A stretch of 35,878 bases of DNA from Clostridia bacterium (GTDB taxonomy: Bacteria > Bacillota > Clostridia > Christensenellales > Aristaeellaceae), in assembly GCA_017465155.1 (NCBI GenBank), contig JAFTWV010000095.1, positions 1-35,878 of the forward strand, in the 5' to 3' direction. Of the stretch, positions 17,321 through 23,621 are shown piece by piece (position 1 is the first letter of the stretch; the number at the start of each line of letters is the position of its first letter). The notes under the pieces are model-generated. The model ran no database searches. It was not told the DNA's origin and worked only from the letters and a program-made list of their open reading frames with translations. The position numbers and the translations under genes were made by a program.

Positions 17321-17671
17321 TCAGTTGGCCTTGTTCACGCGGACGATGCGGCGGATCTTGAAGGGATAGCCTTCACCACGGGTAGCGGCGATCGCAGCAG
17401 TCAGGACAGCCACGGTCTGCGCATCCACCTTGGCGGGCTTCACCTTGGTATCGGGCGTGACCAGAGGAGCCACCACAGCAGCCACAGGAGCCGCCACAGC
17501 AGCGACCGGTGCAGCAGCAGGCGCAGAAGCCTTCTCGGCCTTCTTGCCCATGTTACCAGTCAGCGCGCCCATCAGGTTGATGAGCAGGATCAGCACCACC
17601 AGGCCGAAGAAAACGACCAGTATGCCGACAACCGCCACCAGCAGGGTATCAACAAACGTCAGGTTTTGCAT
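17321..17671 (-). CDS. oadG: Oxaloacetate decarboxylase gamma-chain family protein
   Basis: The product is 116 aa. There is one membrane helix near the N-terminus (~9-35, 'LLVAVVGILVVFFGLVVLILLI'), then an Ala/Pro/Val-rich linker (~45-75), then a short helical end with 'AVLTAAIAATRGEGYPFKIRRI'. This is the layout of OadG/MmdD small subunits, which assemble the alpha and beta subunits at the membrane. It is the first gene of the operon. The start has AAAGGAAGG upstream. The C-terminal '(A)AIAA..G.....I..I' pattern is typical of the clostridial members of this family. Confidence 0.9.
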   Translation of the reverse strand: MQNLTFVDTLLVAVVGILVVFFGLVVLILLINLMGALTGNMGKKAEKASAPAAAPVAAVAAPVAAVVAPLVTPDTKVKPAKVDAQTVAVLTAAIAATRGEGYPFKIRRIVRVNKAN

Positions 17672-17700
17672 CTTTTACACCTTCCTTTCTCACGCGGCGT

Positions 17701-17794
17701 ATGGCCGTGTTTTTTATGGGAGAACGGGCTTACGACAATGAGACGAACGTCTCAGGGTATGCACGCCCGTGTTGGTATCTCCCTTCACGGCCGT
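17701..17794 (-). promoter_or_regulatory. Leader of the oad operon with three nested stems
   Basis: Between the putative transcription start near 17800 and the oadG ATG, three nested inverted repeats can stack: GGCCGTG (17703-17709) / CACGGCC (17786-17792); ACGGGC (17724-17729) / GCCCGT (17765-17770); TGAGACG (17739-17745) / CGTCTCA (17748-17754). No T run follows on the minus strand, so it is not a plain terminator. It matches no riboswitch class I know. Confidence 0.5.
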
Positions 17795-17805
17795 CATATC
17801 AGATC

Positions 17806-17835
17806 CAGTTTACTTAAAATAAACTGAGTCCTCAA
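17806..17835 (-). promoter_or_regulatory. Putative oad promoter with an inverted repeat over the -10
   Basis: Minus strand TTGAGG (17830-17835), 17-nt spacer, TAAACT (17807-17812). The inverted repeat CAGTTTA (17806-17812) / TAAACTG (17820-17826) covers the -10 and part of the spacer, as an operator would. The match to consensus is only fair. Confidence 0.4.
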
Positions 17836-17938
17836 TTTAACCCAACTTTCCTAATTCTCCATGTACCTCCTATTTCCTGCTTCCAAAAAAAATTTTGTCT
17901 CAAATATGACAATTCTCCGCCTTTGTTAGACGTAAAAA

Positions 17939-17959
17939 GCCGTCTCCTTACAAGACGGC
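17939..17959 (-). terminator. Terminator after the GNAT gene
   Basis: 7-bp stem GCCGTCT (17939-17945) / AGACGGC (17953-17959), followed on the minus strand by TTTTTACG. It lies just past the GNAT stop at 17968. Confidence 0.8.
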
Positions 17960-17967
17960 CTCAATAC

Positions 17968-18720
17968 TTATCCTTTTTGATTGATCTCAATGATCTCATA
18001 TGCACCAGTGCATAGGTACCCAAGCTTCCGGGCAATATGCGCAGAGGCTTCCGATGCTGCATCCCAGGTTGCCCGCCATCCACGCTGATGAGCCATGAGA
18101 ATCAGCTCTGCCGCAGCAAGGGTTGCGTATCCCCTGCCCTCACAATCCTTGCGCGTCTCAACCTGTATTTCAATTCCCTGCCGATAAGAGACGTACGAAC
18201 TGGCTCCGGCAACAAATCGTCCGTCTGCCTCCACAAGCACGCCCATGCCGCTGCGCCGATACGCCGCCTCCGTTGGAAACTGACTGACGAAATCATACGT
18301 CCATGCCTGCTCGCGGCACCAACGGTACAGCGCGCCATCAATCGGCACAAAGCGTACATCGTGCCGTTCCTCCGTTATTGCCTGCAGGCGCCTGTCATCA
18401 GGCTGTACATCATGATCGAAGCTCCAGCGGGTGCTCACTGTACAAGGGACGCCTGTATCCGCCAGCAGCCTGCCCCACGGTCCGGGCGCATATACCAGCA
18501 CCGTACTGACCGGGCTGAGCATGATCAGCTCCTCCAGAAACGCAGCAGCCCCCTGCTCCTGCGGATTGCCGCCCAATATCACAAAGTCGCCGATCTCCAG
18601 CGCCGCATAATCCGCGCCAGTAGGCCTGACCGCCTTTCCGTTGTCAAGCCCTGCTTCGATCAGACCTCGCAGAGGGAGGATATCCGCAAACATTGCCCGG
18701 AGCTGCGCATCTGCATGCAT
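17968..18720 (-). CDS. GNAT-family N-acetyltransferase
   Basis: The product is 250 aa. The N-terminal half (~1-125) is a non-catalytic region with 'YAALEIGDFVILGGNPQEQGAAAFLEEL' character. The C-terminal half is a GNAT fold: 'GMGVLVEADGRFVAGASSYV' (beta strands), 'GIEIQVETRKDCEGRGYATLAAAELILMAHQRG' (acetyl-CoA loop, here EGRGYAT) and 'SAHIARKLGY'. This two-part layout resembles the GNAT_acetyltran family (zwittermicin resistance-like). The ATG overlaps the TAA of dnaX by one base, so translation is probably coupled. In many Firmicutes the genes after dnaX are a YbaB-family gene and recR; neither is present here. The substrate is unknown. Confidence 0.85.
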   Translation of the reverse strand: MHADAQLRAMFADILPLRGLIEAGLDNGKAVRPTGADYAALEIGDFVILGGNPQEQGAAAFLEELIMLSPVSTVLVYAPGPWGRLLADTGVPCTVSTRWSFDHDVQPDDRRLQAITEERHDVRFVPIDGALYRWCREQAWTYDFVSQFPTEAAYRRSGMGVLVEADGRFVAGASSYVSYRQGIEIQVETRKDCEGRGYATLAAAELILMAHQRGWRATWDAASEASAHIARKLGYLCTGAYEIIEINQKG

Positions 18721-20339
18721 TATTTGGCATCCTCCTGCACCATCGTGTTGGCCTTGCCGAAGGTTTGTTCAAGCTGCGCGACAAAGGCATCGTCGCCGTC
18801 ATCCTGCTTTTGTCCGGCACCAGCAGTAACAGCTTCAAAGCGGCTCTCCACGCCGGCAGCTTCCGTCAGCGCCTTGCAGACAGCCTGTCGCTTGTCCTCC
18901 TTGTTGAGCGCTGTAGCGAAAAAGTCCATGCCCGCTGCGGCTTCCCAGCGGTACAGCGTACCATCGCAGCCGATGTACCGTCCCTGCGTGAGGAAGGAAT
19001 GTACGCCCGGATCGGTCTTTTTGAGGAGATTGAGAGCTTCCTTCCAGGTTTCATCCGTGCTGCGTCCCGTAGGCGTGAGCACCTTGGGTTTGGGAACATC
19101 TGCCTTCTTGGGCGCGGGCTTTGCATCGGACGCCTTTTCTTTTTTGGCGGGTGCGGCAGCTACAACGCCATTCTTCAGCTTTTCAGTCAGATCTGCAACC
19201 TGCTTCTCCAACTGTGCAATGCGGTCGTTGAGTGCGGCCGCATCCACCTCCTGTGTGCGCAGGCAGCATTTGAGCGCCGCATTTTCCAGCACAATCCTCG
19301 GCGATGACGCCCACCGCAGCTCTGTTTCGACGCTCATGAACAGCTCGAGCATCTTCATCATCCGTGTGACCGTCATTTCCTCCGATTGCCCGACGTACTC
19401 TTCCGCTGCTTCAGCCGTCAGATCAAGCAGCGACGCAAGATCATCCGGGCAGGTCTTGGCCATCAGCAGCGCACGCAGGTGTTGGCTCATGTCCTTGGCA
19501 AACACCATGGGCTCCCTGCCTGCACGCATCAGCTCGTCAATCATTGCCATGACCGTGGATGCATCCTCAAACTCCAGCGCATCGGTAAAGCGGAAGAGGA
19601 ATCCTCTGTCGCTCGTTCCCAGTACACTGCGGACCAGGTCATCTGTCACGTCGTTCTGATAGCCAAGGCACATGTCAAGGATGGACAGTGCGTCACGCAT
19701 GCCGCCTTCTGCAGCACGTGCGATCATATTCAGCGCCGAATCCGTCGCGGTACCGCCCGCACCTTCCACAGCCTGCCGCAGACGGCCTGCAATCTGACCC
19801 GCCGGAATCCGCCCGAAATCAAAGCGCTGACAGCGGCTGAGAATGGTCGCAGGCAACTTTTGAGGCTCTGTGGTTGCAAGAATGAATACCACATGAGCCG
19901 GAGGCTCCTCCAGCGTCTTCAGGAGCGCGTTAAAAGCCGAGGCGGACAGCATGTGCACCTCGTCGATGATATAAACCTTGAATTTACCGTGCTGGGGCGG
20001 ATATTTGACCGTCTCGCGCAGATCACGGATCTCATCTACGCCATTGTTGGACGCGGCGTCGATCTCCATTACATCCATGGATTCCTCGCCCAGCAGCCTT
20101 CTGCAGCTCTCACACCGTCCGCATGGATCGCCGTTCACAGGCGATTCGCAGTTAATAGCCCGGGCCATAATCTTTGCCGTAGACGTTTTGCCGGTGCCCC
20201 GGCTTCCGCAGAACAGATACGCATGAGCAATGCGCCCGGTGGTAATCTGGTTGCGCAGCGTGGATACAACAGCCTCCTGCGAGACCATTGATGAAAAGTC
20301 AACCGGCCGCCACTGCCGGTAGAGCGCTTGATAGGCCAT
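18720..20339 (-). CDS. dnaX: DNA polymerase III subunit gamma/tau
   Basis: The product is 539 aa. It is the clamp-loader ATPase that ties the replicase together. The start is typical ('MAYQALYRQWRPVDFSSMVSQE'). Walker A is GSRGTGKT (G45-T52), the zinc-binding cysteines are C64, C73, C76 and C79, Walker B is 'VYIIDEVHML', and the sensor 1 and SRC motifs 'FILATTEPQKLPATILSRCQRFDF' are intact. Domain III ends near 360. A Lys/Ala/Pro linker (~385-420) leads to a tau-type C-terminal domain. No in-frame A-AAA-AAG slippery heptamer was found for making gamma. A GGGAGG site precedes the ATG. It is preceded by the DUF2500 cluster and followed by a coupled GNAT gene. Confidence 0.96.
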   Translation of the reverse strand: MAYQALYRQWRPVDFSSMVSQEAVVSTLRNQITTGRIAHAYLFCGSRGTGKTSTAKIMARAINCESPVNGDPCGRCESCRRLLGEESMDVMEIDAASNNGVDEIRDLRETVKYPPQHGKFKVYIIDEVHMLSASAFNALLKTLEEPPAHVVFILATTEPQKLPATILSRCQRFDFGRIPAGQIAGRLRQAVEGAGGTATDSALNMIARAAEGGMRDALSILDMCLGYQNDVTDDLVRSVLGTSDRGFLFRFTDALEFEDASTVMAMIDELMRAGREPMVFAKDMSQHLRALLMAKTCPDDLASLLDLTAEAAEEYVGQSEEMTVTRMMKMLELFMSVETELRWASSPRIVLENAALKCCLRTQEVDAAALNDRIAQLEKQVADLTEKLKNGVVAAAPAKKEKASDAKPAPKKADVPKPKVLTPTGRSTDETWKEALNLLKKTDPGVHSFLTQGRYIGCDGTLYRWEAAAGMDFFATALNKEDKRQAVCKALTEAAGVESRFEAVTAGAGQKQDDGDDAFVAQLEQTFGKANTMVQEDAK

Positions 20340-20449
20340 TGGTATTGCCTCCCGTAATATTTATGACGCCAGTTGCAGGCTTCACATGGTGCAGTTCTGC
20401 GTTCGCCAGATACAGCAAAGCGCTGTGCACGATGGCAGCCGTACACTTG

Positions 20450-20626
20450 TCAGAACTTTTCTTCTTCTTTCCGAAGGTAGTAATCTTCTGCTGCCTTTCG
20501 GTTTCGCTTTTCCTCGCGCGCCTTCCATATCCACCTGGAGGCCAATACCAGCAGTACGGCAATCCCCACATAGAGGCAGATATCCAGAATGAAATCGCCG
20601 TATTTCAGCCAGAACGCCATGTTCAT
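20450..20626 (-). CDS. Small single-pass membrane peptide (58 aa)
   Basis: With GGAGG at 20637-20641 the best start is the ATG at 20626 (10-nt spacing); ATGs at 20635 and 20620 are in the same frame but badly spaced. The product has one membrane helix ('FILDICLYVGIAVLLVLASRWIW') followed by a highly charged tail ('KAREEKRNRKAAEDYYLRKEEE'), giving a cytoplasmic C-terminus by the positive-inside rule. It lies between the DUF2500 cluster and dnaX in the same direction. No family is recognised, and the evidence for a real gene is the ribosome binding site and the clean topology. Confidence 0.6.
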   Translation of the reverse strand: MNMAFWLKYGDFILDICLYVGIAVLLVLASRWIWKAREEKRNRKAAEDYYLRKEEEKF

Positions 20627-20763
20627 TTCGTTCATTCCTCCTGACTCATTGAAAAAGGACAGCACACTTTGGGGAGTAACGTTTATGCAGCTTTCCATGC
20701 TGTATGCGCCAGCCCCTCAGATGGTCCTGCAGACACCAGCCCGTTCACGTTCAGTACAGCAAA

Positions 20764-21171
20764 TCAGCCTTCCCGTGCAAATCCCTGATACCGTGTGCCC
20801 TGGAAGGTCAGTGTTCCCCGGTCTCCCTCGACCAGCAGACCCGATTCCTGCCCGGACACCTCGAATTCCATCCGGTCGCCGCTTTCAACCTCGAAGGTCA
20901 CAAAATAATGTGTGTAGGTATGCGAGTGTCGATGTTCATGTGTCCCATGATGATGATGCCCCACCTGCGTCCGCTTGGCTACGACAGCAGCATGAACTGT
21001 CAGTCTCGGTGAATTGTTGTTCGTGTGCCATTGACGTACACCGCTCAAGGCTGTCACGACGAATACGCCGAGAATGATCACAAACATGATGCTGAAAATC
21101 ACCGGAAACACATCAAACATAAAGTCATGCATTCCGCCCATGCCAAATCCGCTGTTCATTACGATCCCCAT
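20764..21171 (-). CDS. DUF2500-family membrane protein (paralogue 3 of 3)
   Basis: The product is 135 aa. One membrane helix lies near residues 17-42 ('VFPVIFSIMFVIILGVFVVTAL'). A soluble domain follows with the DUF2500 pattern: 'VRQWHTNNNSPRLTVHAAVVAKRT', a His-rich turn (HHHH...HEHRHSH), then 'YFVTFEVESGDRMEFEVSGQESGLLVEGDRGTLTFQGTRYQGF'. The family is best known from E. coli YhhM and has no assigned function. The ATG at 21171 is chosen over 21177 because GGAGG is then 8 nt away. The His-rich insert could bind metal; that is inference. It is the third and most canonical member of the cluster. Confidence 0.82.
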   Translation of the reverse strand: MGIVMNSGFGMGGMHDFMFDVFPVIFSIMFVIILGVFVVTALSGVRQWHTNNNSPRLTVHAAVVAKRTQVGHHHHGTHEHRHSHTYTHYFVTFEVESGDRMEFEVSGQESGLLVEGDRGTLTFQGTRYQGFAREG

Positions 21172-21283
21172 GATCATTTCCTCCTTGCATCCGCATCTTT
21201 TACCCGGATGAGCACATCATATCATGATGACGACGCGTTTTCGACAGCTTTGGGCTTAAAGATACAGTTCCATGTCCAGCATG

Positions 21284-21640
21284 TCAGCTGATGCGCTTGA
21301 ATACAATGAATTCGTCACCCTGATAAACCAGGATGCCCTCGTCGCCCTCGGCTGCCAGGCCGTAGTCCTCGCCGGGAACCTCCATCTCAATGCGATTGCC
21401 GTCGCGCTTGTGGAACGTGACGAAGTAACGTGTCTTGGGAATGGCGGGATTCTCAGTATCAGCCTCCACCAACGTGCGCTTTCCTTTTACAACAGCTTCC
21501 ATGTTATACACGGGCTTGCGGCCTTCACGTGCTTCCACATTCACCATGCTGGTCACCTTTGCCACCAGCATAAGCAGCAGGATCGCTCCCATCGCGCCGC
21601 CCAACATCATCAGTCCGATACGTATCGCTTCCCAATCCAT
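21284..21640 (-). CDS. DUF2500-like membrane protein (paralogue 2 of 3)
   Basis: The product is 118 aa. One N-terminal membrane helix ('IGLMMLGGAMGAILLLMLVA') is followed by a soluble domain matching its neighbour: 'YNMEAVVKGKRTLVE', 'TRYFVTFHKRDGNRIEMEVPGEDYGLAAEGDEGILVYQGDEFIVF'. The start ATG at 21640 has GGAGG 9 nt upstream; that site lies inside the end of the previous gene (stop at 21645), so translation is likely coupled. It lacks the His-rich insert of the 20764-21171 copy. The function is unknown. Confidence 0.8.
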   Translation of the reverse strand: MDWEAIRIGLMMLGGAMGAILLLMLVAKVTSMVNVEAREGRKPVYNMEAVVKGKRTLVEADTENPAIPKTRYFVTFHKRDGNRIEMEVPGEDYGLAAEGDEGILVYQGDEFIVFKRIS

Positions 21641-21644
21641 CCGT

Positions 21645-22103
21645 TCATTCCTCCTCGGGCGAAGGCGCAGGAATGTAGTACATTGCGCCGATAACCTCGC
21701 CATTATCCTTCTCGAAGCAGATAAAATCATCCCCCTGTGTCTGCAGCAAGCCGCGGTCTCCGATCTGCAGGTGTATTCCACCCTCGCCGCGGACACTCAG
21801 CCTGCGCTCGCGGCCATCCTCCATCACAAAGGTCACCAGACTCGCCGGACACAGCGTTACAGGATCCATCGTCCGGCTGCTGGCCAGTACCTGTGCCGCT
21901 GCATCTGTCATCGGGATCGGCTCTTCTGTTTCCTCGTCGTTCAGGAGCCGCTGAAACCACTCATCATCATCCTCGCCCCTGATGACAGGCTGCACTTTTT
22001 CTTCATGTTCCGGGATGGATTCGATATCCAGCTTACGCCGGATCATGTGCACCGCCGCGCCTGCAAGGGCAATACCGCCAAGAACCAAAGGAATCAGCTT
22101 CAT
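21645..22103 (-). CDS. DUF2500-like membrane-anchored protein (paralogue 1 of 3)
   Basis: The product is 152 aa. A short N-terminal membrane helix ('LIPLVLGGIALAGAAVHMI') is followed by an acidic linker (~30-65) and a C-terminal domain with the same strand pattern as the next two genes: 'LVTFVMEDGRERRLSVRGEGGIHLQIGDRGLLQTQGDDFICFEKD'. It is the most diverged member: the VRQW/VxAxVV segment is replaced by the acidic linker. An AAAGGAG site precedes the ATG. It is the first gene of the operon, with a strong promoter at 22136-22164. The relation to DUF2500 is inferred from the shared C-terminal pattern. Confidence 0.72.
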   Translation of the reverse strand: MKLIPLVLGGIALAGAAVHMIRRKLDIESIPEHEEKVQPVIRGEDDDEWFQRLLNDEETEEPIPMTDAAAQVLASSRTMDPVTLCPASLVTFVMEDGRERRLSVRGEGGIHLQIGDRGLLQTQGDDFICFEKDNGEVIGAMYYIPAPSPEEE

Positions 22104-22135
22104 GCCTATCGCTCCTTTCCTATCGTTTACAGCTC

Positions 22136-22164
22136 ATTATAACAAATCAGCACGGATAAATCAA
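22136..22164 (-). promoter_or_regulatory. Promoter of the DUF2500 operon
   Basis: Minus strand TTGATT (22159-22164), 17-nt spacer, TATAAT (22136-22141). Transcription probably continues toward dnaX, since no terminator was seen between. Confidence 0.75.
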
Positions 22165-22199
22165 CTTTATACAGCATGTAGCAACCGCATGCTTTCCTC

Positions 22200-22228
22200 T
22201 TGACACGAACCGGCGTTTGCCGTATCAT
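22200..22228 (+). promoter_or_regulatory. Promoter of the GNAT gene at 22272
   Basis: TTGACA (22200-22205), 17-nt spacer, TATCAT (22223-22228); divergent from the DUF2500 promoter. Confidence 0.75.
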
Positions 22229-22271
22229 GAACAGGCAGATCCCGCTTATACAATCATGGAGGTGTCCCCGC

Positions 22272-22772
22272 ATGCTGACATTCCGCGACGCTACATCGGA
22301 AGATGCGGCGCTGATCAGCCATATTTATGCCGCCAGCTGGCGTGCAACCTATCGCGGCGTAATCGCCGATCATTACCTGGACCGCCTGCCGGATGAATAC
22401 TGGGTTCCTTCGCTGCGCTCATGGCTTGGCAGCGGGCAGATGTACGGCCTGCTGGCCCTGATTGACGGCAACGCCGTCGGCTGTGCGATCTTTGGCCGCG
22501 GCCGTGACGAGGGCTACGGCGACTGGTGCGAAATCGTTTCTCTGTACCTGCTGCCGGAGGTGATGCGTCAAGGGATCGGCAGCGCGCTTCTGAAGGAGCT
22601 GCAGCGCATCATGAAGCTGGACGGTTATGATCGCTTCTACCTCTGGGCCATCGAAGGAAATCAACTCGGTGACGCCTTCTATCGCAAGCATGGCTTTATC
22701 CGTACTTCTGACCGCGTCGCCTACCGTATTGGCGGACGCGACGTTGCAGATATCCGGTACATTCTGCTCTGA
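22272..22772 (+). CDS. GNAT-family N-acetyltransferase
   Basis: The product is 166 aa. It is a single-domain GNAT: 'FRDATSEDAALISHIYAASWRATYRGVI' opens the fold, 'CEIVSLYLLPEVMRQGIGSALLKEL' carries the acetyl-CoA loop (RQGIGS), and 'NQLGDAFYRKHGF' is the usual C-terminal block. The 'SW..TYRG.I...YLD.L' start is common in RimI-like and small-molecule acetyltransferases of Firmicutes. GGAGG at 22258-22262 supports the ATG at 22272; the frame runs further upstream but over the promoter. It is monocistronic, with a bidirectional terminator behind it. The substrate is unknown. Confidence 0.92.
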   Translation: MLTFRDATSEDAALISHIYAASWRATYRGVIADHYLDRLPDEYWVPSLRSWLGSGQMYGLLALIDGNAVGCAIFGRGRDEGYGDWCEIVSLYLLPEVMRQGIGSALLKELQRIMKLDGYDRFYLWAIEGNQLGDAFYRKHGFIRTSDRVAYRIGGRDVADIRYILL

Positions 22773-22800
22773 TAAAACTGCCGGTTCCCTAAATATGACA

Positions 22801-22834
22801 AAAGCAAGGAGGCCCAATGCGGTCTCCTTGCTTT
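22801..22834. terminator. Bidirectional terminator
   Basis: 11-bp stem AAAGCAAGGAG (22801-22811) / CTCCTTGCTTT (22824-22834), with A and T runs on both sides, between the convergent GNAT and HD-domain genes. Confidence 0.85.
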
Positions 22835-22840
22835 TGTGTA

Positions 22841-23536
22841 TCAGGCATCCGTGTCACGATGCTCCATAGCCCGTGCAAGCAGCTTCTGGCCCTGCGTGTA
22901 GGCCTGAGCCACTTCCCCATAAAGAGCTTCATAGAACTGCACAGCTGCCTTCTGCCGCTGCTTTGCCAGCAGGGCTCCCCTTTCTGTATAGAAACGTCCG
23001 TATATCTTCTCCAGCTTAAAGCGGTATTCGTGAAAGAAGGAATCCGTCTCATCCTGCGAGCCATCGGATACCCTCCCATCCGCACGGGTGTTGTAAACCG
23101 GCCGCGAGACCTCACCATTGTAGATGAGGGTGCGGGCAATGCCAATTGCACCGGTTACATCAAGCTTGTCTGCATCAAAGAGGATCTTCGCTTCGATGCT
23201 GGCCGGCTGGCAGCTTTTGCGAAAGCGATGCGTACGGATGCACTGCCGGACATGTTCGGACTTGACAGCATCAAAGCCGTTCTCAACAAGGAAACGGTAT
23301 GCCTTGTCTCCACCGTACAGCGCATGACAGACAGAAGGATCCGCCAGCTGCTCGCTCCGGGCAATGTCATGCAGAAGGCACGCTGTAATCAGCACGTCCA
23401 TATCAACGCCGCATTCTCCTTGGGCAATATCAAGTGCATGGTAAAGCACGCGGTCAACATGATCCTTATCATGTGCGCTGTCCTTCATGCAGGACAGCAT
23501 GTAGCTTTCTATCATCGTATAGGTTTTATGATCCAT
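22841..23536 (-). CDS. HD-domain metal-dependent phosphohydrolase
   Basis: The product is 231 aa. The HD signature is complete: H26 in 'DKDHVDRV', H56-D57 in 'CLLHDIAR', and D123 in 'LFDADKLDV'. This matches the uncharacterised YedJ-like branch of HD hydrolases ('HD..HV.RV...A..IA', 'DADKLD..GA.GI.R'), which act on nucleotides or other phosphoesters. The C-terminal half is helical and charged. AAAGGAGA precedes the ATG at 23536; the open frame extends upstream but through the terminator of the next gene, so the short form is taken. It probably has its own promoter, which I could not place. The substrate is unknown. Confidence 0.9.
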   Translation of the reverse strand: MDHKTYTMIESYMLSCMKDSAHDKDHVDRVLYHALDIAQGECGVDMDVLITACLLHDIARSEQLADPSVCHALYGGDKAYRFLVENGFDAVKSEHVRQCIRTHRFRKSCQPASIEAKILFDADKLDVTGAIGIARTLIYNGEVSRPVYNTRADGRVSDGSQDETDSFFHEYRFKLEKIYGRFYTERGALLAKQRQKAAVQFYEALYGEVAQAYTQGQKLLARAMEHRDTDA

Positions 23537-23572
23537 CCCGCGTCTCCTTTCAGTCTCATGCTTCGTTATGCA

Positions 23573-23610
23573 TAAAAAGGGCTGCCGTACCATTGACAGT
23601 ACAGCAGCCC
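23573..23610 (-). terminator. Terminator of the giant repeat-protein gene
   Basis: 12-bp stem with one mismatch, GGGCTGCCGTAC (23579-23590) / GTACAGCAGCCC (23599-23610), followed on the minus strand by CTTTTTATG. It lies just past the stop at 23622. Confidence 0.85.
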
Positions 23611-23621
23611 GGTTTTCTTGA

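Noticed and set aside
13897-17369. Long plus-strand open frames (691 and 644 codons) opposite the oad operon
   Set aside because: They mirror oadA, oadB and the carrier genes, are Gln/His/Gly-rich low-complexity translations and cross real gene boundaries.
19136-19160. A-rich run in dnaX as a gamma-producing frameshift site
   Set aside because: The codons are GCC AAA AAA GAA, so the A-AAA-AAG heptamer is not in the phase needed for -1 slippage.
20340-20449. SRP RNA or a coding fragment ahead of dnaX
   Set aside because: The conserved SRP GGAAGCAGC-type loop was not found on either strand. A protein-like stretch ('VHSALLYLANAELHHVKPATG') is readable on the minus strand but has no start, RBS or stop of its own.
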